A stretch of 64,000 nucleotides of DNA from Clostridiales bacterium (GCA_017510605.1 JAFWMQ010000006.1:62001-126000), one strand, 5' to 3'. Shown: positions 54,305 to 63,928, numbered from the stretch's first letter. A program made the numbers and translations. Notes: a model not told the origin generated them from the letters alone.

Positions 54305-55846
54305 ATGGACAAGAATAAGAAGCTTCTTATCATCGGCGGTTCAGCCGGAGCTGCCGCACTTGTCGCATTAGTAATCGTGTCTATTGCGCTTGCAAACAGA
54401 CCAAGTGCTTTGATAGTCAGAGCCTTTGCAAACACCATTGAAGATGCCAAGAAGATCGAGGCTTACGATGTGGCCGAAGATGTTCTGAACGGCGGTTCGG
54501 TTGCCATCTCGGCTAACCTCGAAGAAATTGCGAATGACGACGTAACGGTTCAGGCAAAGATTTACACTGATGCCGAGAATATAAAGGGAGCCGGCGAGTT
54601 AACACTTACAGAAGACAATGATGTTGTCCTCCAGGCTTCTCTCCTCATGAATCAGGATAAGTTTGCCATGAAGTGTCCCGAACTTTTTGACGGCACTTAC
54701 GGAATCAACTTAAAGAATCTGAAGAAGAATCTCCCGGGTTCCATTTTCGATCCGGATGAAGAGACAGACTATTCGCTTGATGACGACAAATACGAATATT
54801 TCATGAATCTTCAGGATACCATCAAGAAGGACCAGAACTTACAGCGTGACTGCGAGAAAATGGCTTCCCAATACAGAATTGTCTTTATCGAGAAACTCAT
54901 AAAGTACAGCAGTGTAACAAAATCAGGCAAGACCATTACCATCGGCGGTGAGAAGATCCCCTGCACCTTAGTATCGGTCAGCGTTGATGAAGAAGCCTTA
55001 AAGGAGATCACCAAGGCCATGATCGAATACGCTGAAAACGATGAGGAACTTGAGAAGCTCCTCTATCGTGTTGCTTCCAACGGCTCCTTATATGATGATC
55101 CGGATGAATATGTCGATATGTTTTTCGACTATCTGGATGAGGCCGGAGATGAGATAGAGGATGCTGCTGATTTGGATATTGATATAAAGCTCGATTTCTA
55201 TATCACAAGATCCGGCAGAAGACTCGCAAGACTCGATGCAGATATGGAATATGACAAAGATGATATTGAGATCTCCTTAAATCTCGGAAAGAATGTCTCC
55301 AAATCCAAGGAGATCAGTCTGACCGCAAAGGATAAGCAGAGTGATGAATCATATTCATTTACCTACACAGTCAAGGAAAACAGCAACAGTGCCTATGTAG
55401 CCGAATTCGAGATCGAAGAGAGCAGCAAGTCTTACCGATATATCGACTACGACGGTGATTATTATGATTACCGCGACAATGATCAAGAAGAGTACATGAA
55501 TAAGACCAAGACCACCGTTAAAGTCGATTGGGACAGGAGAAAAGGCGATTTCTCGCTCAAGTATCAGGACAAATGGGATGATTATGTTGTTAAGGGCACC
55601 CTTCTCGAAAAGGGAGATACTTACACTTTCGTCCTCAACAACATCAGGGAAGACGGAGAAGCAGTTCCCAATATCAAATCCCTTGAACTGACCGTTACGG
55701 TCGACAGACATGACTCAATGCCCACCATCCCCGTTAACTATACGGAGATCACAAAGATGAGCGAGCGTGACTTCAAACACTTCACAGAAGATATTGAAGA
55801 CGGTATCGAAGACCTCTGGAATGAATATTTTGATTCCTGGTTTTAA
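54305..55846 (+). CDS. Secreted or membrane-anchored protein of unknown function
   Basis: A 513-residue protein from MDKNKKLLIIGG with one N-terminal helix (about 6-28) and a large acidic extracellular region. It is rich in Asp, Glu, Tyr and Lys and contains a YxYDxDYYDYRDND-like acidic aromatic patch near residue 380. The rest alternates strands and short turns, as in outer-surface beta-rich domains of Clostridia that lack assigned functions. GAGGAGGG precedes the ATG; a 32-residue in-frame extension upstream lacks a site. A TTGACA at 54233-54238 may belong to its promoter, although no good -10 lies at standard spacing. It ends in a strong terminator, so it is monocistronic. Confidence 0.7.
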   Translation: MDKNKKLLIIGGSAGAAALVALVIVSIALANRPSALIVRAFANTIEDAKKIEAYDVAEDVLNGGSVAISANLEEIANDDVTVQAKIYTDAENIKGAGELTLTEDNDVVLQASLLMNQDKFAMKCPELFDGTYGINLKNLKKNLPGSIFDPDEETDYSLDDDKYEYFMNLQDTIKKDQNLQRDCEKMASQYRIVFIEKLIKYSSVTKSGKTITIGGEKIPCTLVSVSVDEEALKEITKAMIEYAENDEELEKLLYRVASNGSLYDDPDEYVDMFFDYLDEAGDEIEDAADLDIDIKLDFYITRSGRRLARLDADMEYDKDDIEISLNLGKNVSKSKEISLTAKDKQSDESYSFTYTVKENSNSAYVAEFEIEESSKSYRYIDYDGDYYDYRDNDQEEYMNKTKTTVKVDWDRRKGDFSLKYQDKWDDYVVKGTLLEKGDTYTFVLNNIREDGEAVPNIKSLELTVTVDRHDSMPTIPVNYTEITKMSERDFKHFTEDIEDGIEDLWNEYFDSWF

Positions 55847-55885
55847 GAGTTTAAGGAATTCTTTTAATAAAAATTTTAGTTAATT

Positions 55886-55921
55886 AAAGCCTCGCCCTTT
55901 AAATCGGCGGGGCTTTGTTTT
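55886..55921 (+). terminator. Rho-independent terminator
   Basis: 11-base stem AAAGCCTCGCC / GGCGGGGCTTT with one G-U pair and an 8-base loop, followed by GTTTTAT. Confidence 0.85.
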
Positions 55922-55987
55922 ATACTTTATAGGCTTAAAGTGTAGATTTATGTCTTTACTTAAATCTTAGTCAGAAGAGGTGTGCAA

Positions 55988-57115
55988 ATGAAGAAAGTTC
56001 TGGTATGCAAGGAAAGTCTGCCTGCCGAGACACGTGTTGCCCTTATCCCCGATGACATCAAAAAGCTTATTGGAATGGGCTTTGAGTTCACGGTAGTAAG
56101 CGGAGCAGGTCTCAAGAGCGGCTTTAAAGATGAGGATTATGAACAAGCCGGCGCTAAAATCGTCAAGAAAGAGAAAGACGGTCTCTCCGATGCCGAAATT
56201 GTCGTAAGGATCCTGAAGCCCGACACAGCTGAGGGTATGAACCCCGATACGGTTCACATCAGCTTCTTAGACCCCTTCAACGAGAAGGACCTCCTTAACG
56301 GATTTGCCAAGAACAATATTCAGGCAGTTTCTCTCGAGATGATCCCCAGAACGACTCTGGCACAGAAGATGGATGTACAGTCATCTCAGACTTCTCTTGC
56401 AGGCTACGTAGCAGTTCTTAATGCAGCTGCACATATGCCCAAGATCCTTCCGATGATGGTTACTCCTGCAGGAACTATCAATCCTGCCAGAGTATTCGTA
56501 ATCGGCGTAGGTGTTGCTGGTCTTCAGGCAATCGCAACCGCTAAGCGTCTCGGTGCCCGTGTTGATGCATTCGATACAAGACCGGTCGTAGAAGAGCAGG
56601 TCAAGTCCTTAGGCGCAAACTTCGTTAAGATCGATCTTGGCGAGATGAGCCAGACCGCCCAGGGATACGCAAAAGAACTCACTCCCGAACAGATCGCAAA
56701 GCAGCAGGAAGCTCAGGCTAAGGTCTGCGAGAAAGCCAATATCGTTATCACGACCGCTAAGGTATTCGGCCGTAAGGCTCCTGTCCTCATCAAGAAGGAC
56801 GTTATCGAGAGAATGCAGCCCGGTTCCATCATCGTTGATATGGCAGTTTCCACAGGTGGAAACGTTGAGGGCAGCGATCCGGCAAAGGAAGTCGTTACAG
56901 ATAACGGCGTAATCATTCTCCCCGGTGACGAACTGCAGCGCCAGGTTCCCTGGGATGCTTCGAAAATGCTCTCCGGTAACATCTCTGCATTCCTTACACA
57001 CTTCTACAACAAGGAGTCGAAGGAATTCGAGGTCAACCTGTCAGATGAGATCATGAAAGGCTGCCTTCTCACACAGGGCGGGGCAATCATCCACGAAAGA
57101 TTTAAGGAGGCTTAA
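55988..57115 (+). CDS. pntAA: NAD(P) transhydrogenase alpha-1 subunit
   Basis: The soluble NAD(H)-binding subunit of proton-translocating transhydrogenase, 375 residues. Visible are KKVLVCKESLPAETRVALIP at the N-terminus, SLEMIPRTTLAQKMD, the Rossmann GVGVAGLQAIATAKRLGA and the RQVDWD-equivalent RQVPWD loop. The enzyme couples hydride transfer between NADH and NADP to proton movement. With alpha split in two, it follows the three-subunit plan of Rhodospirillum. The ATG at 55988 is preceded by AGAGGTG; GTG two codons before is inside that site. Confidence 0.95.
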   Translation: MKKVLVCKESLPAETRVALIPDDIKKLIGMGFEFTVVSGAGLKSGFKDEDYEQAGAKIVKKEKDGLSDAEIVVRILKPDTAEGMNPDTVHISFLDPFNEKDLLNGFAKNNIQAVSLEMIPRTTLAQKMDVQSSQTSLAGYVAVLNAAAHMPKILPMMVTPAGTINPARVFVIGVGVAGLQAIATAKRLGARVDAFDTRPVVEEQVKSLGANFVKIDLGEMSQTAQGYAKELTPEQIAKQQEAQAKVCEKANIVITTAKVFGRKAPVLIKKDVIERMQPGSIIVDMAVSTGGNVEGSDPAKEVVTDNGVIILPGDELQRQVPWDASKMLSGNISAFLTHFYNKESKEFEVNLSDEIMKGCLLTQGGAIIHERFKEA

Positions 57116-57118
57116 TAT

Positions 57119-57433
57119 ATGGAGATCACCACTGATACAATTATGCTCTTGATCTTCGTCTTCATTATCGCTGCCTACTTAGGCGTCGAGCTTATCTCGA
57201 AGGTCCCTTCACAGCTTCACACCCCTCTCATGAGCGGTACGAATGCTATTTCCGGCATCACGATCGTCGGTGCTATCGCAGCTACGGCTATCAATGCTTC
57301 AGGCAACCACGTTTTCGGAATCATTCTCGGTGCGATAGCTATATTCTTCGCAACCGTCAACGTAATCGGCGGTTATTTCGTAACTGATAGAATGCTCTCA
57401 ATGTTTAAGAAAAAGGAGACACCTAAGAAATGA
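57119..57433 (+). CDS. pntAB: NAD(P) transhydrogenase alpha-2 subunit
   Basis: A 104-residue membrane subunit with three helices, equal to the C-terminal part of E. coli PntA. It holds LGVELISKVPSQLHTPLMSGTNAI, the family signature on the first loop, and GGYFVTDRMLSMF at the end. Its stop overlaps the start of pntB by 4 bases. Only 3 bases separate it from pntAA. Confidence 0.95.
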   Translation: MEITTDTIMLLIFVFIIAAYLGVELISKVPSQLHTPLMSGTNAISGITIVGAIAATAINASGNHVFGIILGAIAIFFATVNVIGGYFVTDRMLSMFKKKETPKK

Positions 57434-58821
57434 GTGATTATATTTGCATAGTACTTTACATGGTGTCCTGTGTCCTTTTCATTATGGGCATCAAAAAACT
57501 CGGAAAAGCAGATACCGCACGTAAAGGTAACCTTTATTCTTCAATCGGTATGCTGATCGCAGTCGTATCAGTCCTCATCTCACAGGATGTTATCGACGGC
57601 GGATTCATAAGCTATCTTCTCATCGTCCTCGCAATTGCCGGCGGAAGCGTCGTAGGATTCATCTGGTCCAAGAAGGTCGAGATGACAGGAATGCCCCAGC
57701 TCGTTGCACTCTTCAACGGTTTCGGCGGTCTGTCCTCAATGCTCGTTGCCATTTCCCAGTTCACAGCAGGAGTTACGGAGGATGCCTTCACCGGACTCAC
57801 TCTGGGACTCACGATCCTCATCGGCGCTGTAGCTTTCACAGGTTCACTTATCGCATGGGGCAAGCTTGCAGGTCTTAAGATCTTCAAGAAGAATATCTCC
57901 ATCCCCGGCAAGAACTTCATCAATGCAGGCATACTCTTTATTGCCGCACTCGGTATTCTCTTCATCTGCATCTCACCTGACGGCGGCCTTGGTGTTGCAG
58001 GTGTCATTATCACAACCATCGCATCTCTGGTATTGGGTGTCACACTGGTCATCACGATCGGCGGCGGAGACATGCCGGTTATCATCTCATTCCTCAATGC
58101 TCTCTCAGGTCTTGCTGCTGCATTCGCAGGCTTCCCTATCGGCAACACGGTCCTCATCGTATCCGGCTGTCTCGTAGGTGCTTCCGGTGTAATCCTTACA
58201 CTCATCATGTGCAAGGCTATGAACAAGACTTTTGTAGCTCTCCTCTTCAAGACAACAAAGAAGAAGTCATCTGCTGCTGAAGGCGAGCACAAGGAACCCA
58301 AGTCAATGTCTGTCGAGGACGCTTTCCTTATCCTCGAAGCTGCAAAGAGCGTCGTATTCGTACCCGGTTACGGAATGGCTGTTGCGCAGGCACAGCATGC
58401 CGTTAAGGAGCTCTGCGACGTTTTGGAAGAGAACGGCTGCGAAGTCAACTTCGCCATCCACCCTGTTGCAGGACGTATGCCCGGTCACATGAACGTTCTC
58501 CTTGCAGAAGCAAACGTTCCTTACGAGCAGCTTAAGACAGCTGACGAGATGAATCCCCAGATGCCTAACACGGACATCGCTATCGTCATCGGTGCTAACG
58601 ACGTTGTTAACCCCGCAGCTATCAACGACGAATCTTCACCTATTTACGGTATGCCTATCGTAAACGCTTACGAGGCACGCACGGTATTCGTTCTCAAGCG
58701 TGGTCAGGGTACAGGATTCTCCGGTATCGAGAACCCGCTGTTCACAATGGATAACACTGTCATGATCTACGGCGACGCCAAGCAGACAGTATCCCAGCTC
58801 GTTGTCGAGTTCGAGAACTGA
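57430..58821 (+). CDS. pntB: NAD(P) transhydrogenase beta subunit
   Basis: The 463-residue subunit with the second half of the proton channel and the NADP(H)-binding domain. About nine membrane helices take up the first 270 residues (ARKGNLYSSIGM, GLSSMLVAISQF and GGGDMPVIISFLNALSG are well conserved). Residues 285-463 form domain III with VPGYGMAVAQAQHAV for the nucleotide, AGRMPGHMNVLLAEA and GANDVVNPAA. Strong codon bias in the operon hints at high expression. A terminator 24 bases downstream ends the transcript. Confidence 0.96.
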   Translation: MSDYICIVLYMVSCVLFIMGIKKLGKADTARKGNLYSSIGMLIAVVSVLISQDVIDGGFISYLLIVLAIAGGSVVGFIWSKKVEMTGMPQLVALFNGFGGLSSMLVAISQFTAGVTEDAFTGLTLGLTILIGAVAFTGSLIAWGKLAGLKIFKKNISIPGKNFINAGILFIAALGILFICISPDGGLGVAGVIITTIASLVLGVTLVITIGGGDMPVIISFLNALSGLAAAFAGFPIGNTVLIVSGCLVGASGVILTLIMCKAMNKTFVALLFKTTKKKSSAAEGEHKEPKSMSVEDAFLILEAAKSVVFVPGYGMAVAQAQHAVKELCDVLEENGCEVNFAIHPVAGRMPGHMNVLLAEANVPYEQLKTADEMNPQMPNTDIAIVIGANDVVNPAAINDESSPIYGMPIVNAYEARTVFVLKRGQGTGFSGIENPLFTMDNTVMIYGDAKQTVSQLVVEFEN

Positions 58822-58844
58822 AATTTTTAAGATCCGGTTTTCTA

Positions 58845-58876
58845 ACGGGTGTCTCCGATGTGAGGCACCCGTTTTT
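58845..58876 (+). terminator. Rho-independent terminator of pnt operon
   Basis: Stem ACGGGTGTCTC / GAGGCACCCGT with a single mismatch and a 6-base loop, followed by TTTTAATT. Confidence 0.85.
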
Positions 58877-58938
58877 AATTGATAAATGACTTCATGTTAT
58901 AATGTCAGAACCCGTTGATCCGATATGCATGAGGATAT

Positions 58939-59664
58939 ATGAATAACAAAAACTGGAATCTTAATAATATTATCTGGGTACTTGGAGAGGCTGTCGCTTT
59001 TATCTCGATCGTACTGTTTTTAATACAGGGGGAATGGCTCCGGGCTGTACTCGCAGCTTCAACCATGATCTTTGTGTGGTTCCCGAAGCTTGCAGAACTG
59101 TTATTCAAAAAGAAGCTTTCACTCTGGACATATTTATTGTGTACAGCATATGCGCTCGGCCCTATGCTCGGACATGCCTATTATCTTTATTATCTTATTC
59201 CCTGGTACGACGACGTTCTCCATCTTACGGGCGGAGTAGTTTTCAGCCTGCTGGGTATTGAATTCTCGAGATCTCTTTGCCGCGGAAAAGATTCTGAAGT
59301 GAGCATCTGGCTCATGGCAATCTTCGGATTCTGTTTTTCCGTTACTCTTTCGGTATTTTGGGAGTTTGCGGAGTATTTTGCCGATATACTGTTTCAGGTT
59401 GACATGCAAAGCGATACCATCATCCATTCGATCTCATCTTTTAATCTTTCTCCGGAACCGGGGATCAGAGGCGAGATCTTAGATATCAGTGAGGTCATAA
59501 TCAACGGGAAGCCTATGGGTGTGGGCGGTTACATTGATATCGGGCTGATCGATACAATGGATGACTTGCTGAGGGAAACAGCAGCCTCTGCCGTAGTGGC
59601 GGTCATTTTTGCCGTGAGTAAGGACCGCTTACATGTTTTCCGCAGATCACAACAAAAACAATAA
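58939..59664 (+). CDS. YjdF/DUF2238-like membrane protein
   Basis: A 241-residue integral membrane protein with six helices. WYDDVLHLTGGVVFSLLGIEFSR and the SVTLSVFWEFAEYFADILF segment, with acidic residues in membrane helices, are typical of DUF2238/YjdF proteins, whose function is unknown. GAGG lies 6 bases before the ATG. The last 62 bases overlap the convergent PAP2-like gene on the other strand. Confidence 0.75.
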   Translation: MNNKNWNLNNIIWVLGEAVAFISIVLFLIQGEWLRAVLAASTMIFVWFPKLAELLFKKKLSLWTYLLCTAYALGPMLGHAYYLYYLIPWYDDVLHLTGGVVFSLLGIEFSRSLCRGKDSEVSIWLMAIFGFCFSVTLSVFWEFAEYFADILFQVDMQSDTIIHSISSFNLSPEPGIRGEILDISEVIINGKPMGVGGYIDIGLIDTMDDLLRETAASAVVAVIFAVSKDRLHVFRRSQQKQ

Positions 59665-60265
59665 TAAACAGAACGATCGCAGCGATTACATCAATGATCG
59701 AATGCTGCTTGATGAACATCGTGGAAAGAACGATAAGGAATGCAAGGATATCGCTTGCAATGAGAAGCGCTTTCTTCTCTGAAAATGCAAGGTGGAGACC
59801 TGCGGCAACAACAAGCGCATCATATACATGAAGACTCGGTAAAACATCTGTAGGTGTATCTATCGAGTGGAGATAATCAATCAGGTCCATGAAGATATTT
59901 TCGCGGTCAGGTATGGCGCTGCGAAGTTCAAGCTTATTAGGATATGCCAACGAAATTATAATAAATAATGTCATTCCGGCCATGAGCATATAAGAGGTCT
60001 TACGTGAAATAGTACGGCTTCTTACGGCTATTCCGATCATTCCAATGACAAGATAAGGAAGCCAGAGGATATAAGGAATTATGAAGACTTCGACAACGGG
60101 AATCATGTCATCTGCCGCCGTGTGGATTATGTGAAATCCGTTTGCGGGAGACAGACTTTCGACCCAGAAGAATGTGGGCATATAAATAACCATATAGACA
60201 GCCATCGGCAGCAGGGTCACGATGATAAAAAGTATCTTCTTAATAACGCTTTGTTTCTCTGACAT
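59603..60265 (-). CDS. PAP2 family membrane phosphatase
   Basis: A 220-residue protein with six membrane helices. The PAP2 second and third motifs are clear: LPSLHVYDAL (motif 2, SxH) and STMFIKQHSIIDV (motif 3, with His and Asp). Motif 1, normally KxxxxxxRP, is seen only as a weak KLELRSAIP. Such enzymes dephosphorylate lipid phosphates, for example undecaprenyl diphosphate or phosphatidate. It is convergent and overlapping with the YjdF-like gene. Confidence 0.8.
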   Translation of the reverse strand: MSEKQSVIKKILFIIVTLLPMAVYMVIYMPTFFWVESLSPANGFHIIHTAADDMIPVVEVFIIPYILWLPYLVIGMIGIAVRSRTISRKTSYMLMAGMTLFIIISLAYPNKLELRSAIPDRENIFMDLIDYLHSIDTPTDVLPSLHVYDALVVAAGLHLAFSEKKALLIASDILAFLIVLSTMFIKQHSIIDVIAAIVLFIIVFVVICGKHVSGPYSRQK

Positions 60266-60284
60266 GAGACGTTCTTAATCTCCA

Positions 60285-60321
60285 AGATAAAATACGGAGC
60301 GTCACCCTTGATGACACTCCG
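60285..60321 (-). terminator. Terminator of the serpin operon
   Basis: On the minus strand, hairpin CGGAG-T-GTCA / TGAC-G-CTCCG with one mismatch and a 7-base loop, followed by TATTTTATCTT. It lies about 90 bases after the second serpin's stop. Confidence 0.7.
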
Positions 60322-60409
60322 CATATTATAACCTCCCAAAGGCTGAAATTTGATTGACTTTTAATACAGTTTTATATGTTTTGTCTCTGCTCAGGCTATT
60401 AATTCTGCA

Positions 60410-61708
60410 TTAAACCTCGTTTACGGTTCCGATGAAAACAGGTACCATCGACTCTGTATCTACAATTGCATAGACAAACGGCCTGTTGCAGTTTACGACA
60501 CGGTATTCCTTCTCGTCCTCCCGGGAAAGGCCCTTTTCCAGAGTAACCACGGTAGCTGCAGATGCACGTGTTCCCTTTGCATCCAGCTCAATATGTGTCT
60601 TGTGGATAACCTTTGACACATAGATATCTCCGGGCATTCCCGTAATACCGGACAGATCCGCTGTGGATGGATCGAAAATATCACTTGCGCCAAGATCTTT
60701 CAAAGTATCATTCATGAGCAGCTCAAAATCCGATTCGAATTCCGGCATTTTGGAATAAACCTCATATTTGTATGTGACGCTGTTTATAAACTTCTCATAA
60801 TCTTCAGCCGAGAAATTCATTGCGAATTCATTTGCGCTGATACTCTCATCCGTAGGAAGGATCGCAAGGAACGCAAATTCTCCGCCCTTGTATTCCTTAA
60901 TGAATCCTGTTGCCTTATCGGTCTCATAGTAAGCTGAAAGAGTATCATTCAGGAAAGTTGCCTGCTGGATGTTCCCGTCTGCGGCTTTGAATTCTCCTTC
61001 CCTGACATCGTCTTTTTCATATGGCTCATTCCACTCTGCGTCAAAAGAGATTGCATTTACAAGCACCATAACAGTGCCCTCATCCAGATCATCGATAACT
61101 TCTTTTATCATATGATCAGTATGTTCATCGACCCAGGAATTGATCTTGCCGGCTGTCTTTGAATCAAAATCCGTGACCGTATATTCGGCAAGAAACGTCT
61201 CCCTGATATAGTCAACATAGTCCATGTTTACCTTGTCGCCTAAGATCTTTCCGTTATTCCAGACAGCATTGGCACATGAGAACTTGACCCGTTTTGCACT
61301 GTTGATCTTATCCATCAGATCGGCTGCGTAAGCCTGCTGGGTAAGAGGTCCCTGCCCTGCTGCAAAAAGATCTGTCAGCTGCTCTAAGGATCCCGCTTTC
61401 GCGCCTGCCGCAACCATATCAAGTGCGATCATTATCGATGCAGGAGAGATCATGACGTTTCCGCCTGTACCGTATTCTTTTATGGTCTGGCTTAAGAGCT
61501 CGAAACAATATCTTCTGTATTGCTCATCCATGACCTCTTTGTCGTATCCGGTATTCTTTACCTCATTGAGATCGATCCCGGATTTTATTGCCGGATCATT
61601 ATGAAGGGGCTTGCCCGACGGGGTTTTTCCCGCACATCCGCCCAGAAACATCAGTGCGGCCATAGCTCCGGCGATAATCTTAATGTCTTTTGCTGAACAG
61701 ATCTTCAT
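60410..61708 (-). CDS. Serpin lipoprotein (second of pair)
   Basis: A 432-residue serine-protease inhibitor with lipobox FLGGC at about residue 25. Serpin landmarks are present: NVMISPASIMIALDMVAAGAK, VNAISFDAEWNEPY, and the C-terminal CNRPFVYAIVDTES. The hinge of the reactive loop reads KGTRASAATVVTLEKG. By alignment to alpha-1-antitrypsin the scissile bond falls around G-L in EKGLSRED, though loop length may shift this. Lipid anchoring would place it at the outer membrane face, facing host, rival or own proteases. It begins 21 bases after its paralogue with AGGAG before the ATG. Confidence 0.93.
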   Translation of the reverse strand: MKICSAKDIKIIAGAMAALMFLGGCAGKTPSGKPLHNDPAIKSGIDLNEVKNTGYDKEVMDEQYRRYCFELLSQTIKEYGTGGNVMISPASIMIALDMVAAGAKAGSLEQLTDLFAAGQGPLTQQAYAADLMDKINSAKRVKFSCANAVWNNGKILGDKVNMDYVDYIRETFLAEYTVTDFDSKTAGKINSWVDEHTDHMIKEVIDDLDEGTVMVLVNAISFDAEWNEPYEKDDVREGEFKAADGNIQQATFLNDTLSAYYETDKATGFIKEYKGGEFAFLAILPTDESISANEFAMNFSAEDYEKFINSVTYKYEVYSKMPEFESDFELLMNDTLKDLGASDIFDPSTADLSGITGMPGDIYVSKVIHKTHIELDAKGTRASAATVVTLEKGLSREDEKEYRVVNCNRPFVYAIVDTESMVPVFIGTVNEV

Positions 61709-61729
61709 TTCCGAATCTCCTGAATATGA

Positions 61730-63022
61730 TCAAACTTCATTTACCGTTCCGATGAAAACAGGTGCCATTGTCTCAACATCTACAATAGCATAAACAAATG
61801 GTCTGTCGCACTCGACATAACGGTATTCCTTCTCTTCCGGCATGGCGCATCCTGCGTCAAGCGTTACTGCCGTAACTGCAGCTGCCTTTGTTCCGTTCGC
61901 ATCGACCCTGATGAAGGTCTTGTGTATTACCTTCGAAACATATATGTCGCCCGGATTGCCTGAGATGCCTGACAGGTCTGCAGATCCCGGATCGAAAACG
62001 TCCTTCACGCCAAGATTTATGAGAGTGTCATTCATCATGCAGTTGAATTCAGATTCAAATACCGGCATCTCGGTAATAACATCATAATCGTATGCCGCAC
62101 TTCTGATGAACTTCTCGTAATCTTCAGCGGAGAATGACTTTGCGAACTCGTTAGTGCTGACAGATTCATCTGCAGGAAGGATCGTAAGGAAAGCATACTG
62201 GCCGCCCTTGTAATACTTGATGAATCCGGTTGCCTTATCTGTCTCGTAATATGTATTCTCTGTGCCGTAGAGGAAATCCGCCTTCTGTGTACTGCCGTCG
62301 AACCTGGTGAAATCACTTTCTCTTACCTGGTATTCTTCATATGGTTCGCTCCACTTGGCATCAAATGCTATCGCGTTTACAAGAACCATGACCGTATCAG
62401 AATCGAGACTTTCTATCACCTCCTCGATCATATGGTCAGTGTGTTCATCCACCCATCTGTTGATCTCGCCGGTTGTTTTGCCGCTGAACTTGCTTAAATT
62501 GTATTCAGCGCTGAAAGTGTCCTGAATATACTCTATATAATCAAGATTGACCTTGTCTCCTAAGATAGTCTTATTGCTCCAGACCGCATTTGCGCAGGAG
62601 AATTCAACCTCTTTGGCTCCATTGATCTTGTCCATAAGTGCAGCCGCATAAGCCTGCTGCGAAAGAGGTTCCTGGCCTGCAGCGAAAAGATCTGTCAGCT
62701 GCTTCAGCGAATCGTTTTTCGCGCCTGCCGAGACCATATCAAGTGCCATCATGATCGATGCGGGAGAGATCATAACATTTGAATCCGAACCGTAATCCCT
62801 GATCGTCTGGCTGAAAATATCGAAACAGTATTTTCTGTAGAGTTCGTCCATGACTTCGCTGTCATACGTGGTCTTATCCACATCTTCCAGATCGATCTCA
62901 GTCTTAACGTCAGGATCACTCTTCACATTATTTTCCGTGATAACTGAGCACCCTCCGAGAAGTAATACGGCTGCCATAGTGCCTGCCACGGTCTTTATAT
63001 CTTTAGCATTGCAAATCTTCAT
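61730..63022 (-). CDS. Serpin lipoprotein (first of pair)
   Basis: A 430-residue paralogue of the next serpin, starting MKICNAKDIK with lipobox LLLGGC. Core serpin segments match its neighbour closely (NVMISPASIMMALDMVSAGAK, VNAIAFDAKWSEPY, CDRPFVYAIVDVET), but the reactive loop differs: NGTKAAAVTAVTLDAG followed by CAMPEEKEY. The predicted cleavage site is thus around G-C, with different chemistry from the partner's. GGAGG lies 8 bases before the ATG at 63022; an extension of five residues is inside the ribosome binding site. High similarity and tandem order show a local duplication. Confidence 0.93.
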   Translation of the reverse strand: MKICNAKDIKTVAGTMAAVLLLGGCSVITENNVKSDPDVKTEIDLEDVDKTTYDSEVMDELYRKYCFDIFSQTIRDYGSDSNVMISPASIMMALDMVSAGAKNDSLKQLTDLFAAGQEPLSQQAYAAALMDKINGAKEVEFSCANAVWSNKTILGDKVNLDYIEYIQDTFSAEYNLSKFSGKTTGEINRWVDEHTDHMIEEVIESLDSDTVMVLVNAIAFDAKWSEPYEEYQVRESDFTRFDGSTQKADFLYGTENTYYETDKATGFIKYYKGGQYAFLTILPADESVSTNEFAKSFSAEDYEKFIRSAAYDYDVITEMPVFESEFNCMMNDTLINLGVKDVFDPGSADLSGISGNPGDIYVSKVIHKTFIRVDANGTKAAAVTAVTLDAGCAMPEEKEYRYVECDRPFVYAIVDVETMAPVFIGTVNEV

Positions 63023-63172
63023 TCTTAAAACCTCCATAAAGAATTTGATGTTTGCTTTATGCCATATATACAGAGCAATTCCCGAAAATGTTGCATCAAC
63101 TCACAAATGCCTTAATCGGCTCCTATTCTAATGATATAATTACCAAAATCCTATAATTTAACGGAGTAAAAC

Positions 63173-63781
63173 ATGAAAAAAATCTTATCAGTATTCCTTT
63201 GCATGGTCATGGTATTGGCTGCTGCATCCTGTGACACCACAGAAGAAACCAAAAAAACAAAACATAACGGTGAAACTCATTCCGAACAGAAGATCGATTC
63301 TGACAAACCTGTCTTGATCGAGGCATCCGAAATTGACGTAAATTCCAATTCGGGTTTTGATCCTGATTTCACATTCACAACAACAGACAGAGACGGCAAC
63401 ACCTGGGATGAGAGCACATTCAGTTCATATAAACTCACAATGATCAATTTCTGGGAACCCTGGTGCGGTCCCTGCGTTGGCGAGATTCCTGATCTTGAGC
63501 GCCTTTATGAAGACTATAAGGACAAAGGCTTTCAGATAATCGGTGTGTATTCTGAAGAATCCATGGAAGAAGATGTTGATGAGATCCTTCGTGACAGCAA
63601 AGTCAGTTATCCCATCCTTCATTACACTACGGAATTCGACCAGTTCCAGTCAGGTTATGTTCCTACTACGATTTTCGTTGACGGAAACGGACATGTGTTG
63701 AAAATGCCGAACGGAGATCCGAATGTTATCGGTTCAAACTCTTATAATGATTGGGCATCAATAATCGATAAACTGCTCTGA
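63173..63781 (+). CDS. TlpA/ResA-like thioredoxin lipoprotein
   Basis: A 202-residue membrane-anchored thioredoxin. Signal peptide MKKILSVFLCMVMVLAAASC ends in a lipobox Cys. The thioredoxin fold includes FWEPWCGPCVGEIPDLERL with the CGPC active site and the cis-Pro in GYVPTTIFVDG. It probably keeps extracytoplasmic thiols reduced. It is followed by a CD1871A CXXC protein and a 4Fe-4S protein, a set often seen together in Clostridia. ACGGAG precedes the ATG; TATAAT at 63135 or 63152 may be the -10. Confidence 0.92.
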   Translation: MKKILSVFLCMVMVLAAASCDTTEETKKTKHNGETHSEQKIDSDKPVLIEASEIDVNSNSGFDPDFTFTTTDRDGNTWDESTFSSYKLTMINFWEPWCGPCVGEIPDLERLYEDYKDKGFQIIGVYSEESMEEDVDEILRDSKVSYPILHYTTEFDQFQSGYVPTTIFVDGNGHVLKMPNGDPNVIGSNSYNDWASIIDKLL

Positions 63782-63790
63782 CATTTACTT

Positions 63791-63928
63791 ATGCGCAAAC
63801 GCATCATCACAATATCCCTGATATCTGCGGGCATAATCCTCATTATTGCGGGTATAGTTTTGAAACAGCCTGAATCCGTCCTGGCAAAGGCTGCAAAGAT
63901 CTGCATGGAGTGTGTCGGAATTGGCTAA
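63791..63928 (+). CDS. CD1871A family CXXC motif protein
   Basis: A 45-residue protein read directly from the sequence: one membrane helix (about 5-23), then KQPESVLAKAAKICMECVGIG with the CxxC motif at 38-41 of the end. This size and C-terminal CxECxGIG pattern define the CD1871A family found between thioredoxin-like and 4Fe-4S genes. It could pass electrons through the membrane to the thioredoxin lipoprotein. It starts 9 bases after the TlpA-like gene and overlaps the next by 8 bases. Confidence 0.9.
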   Translation: MRKRIITISLISAGIILIIAGIVLKQPESVLAKAAKICMECVGIG

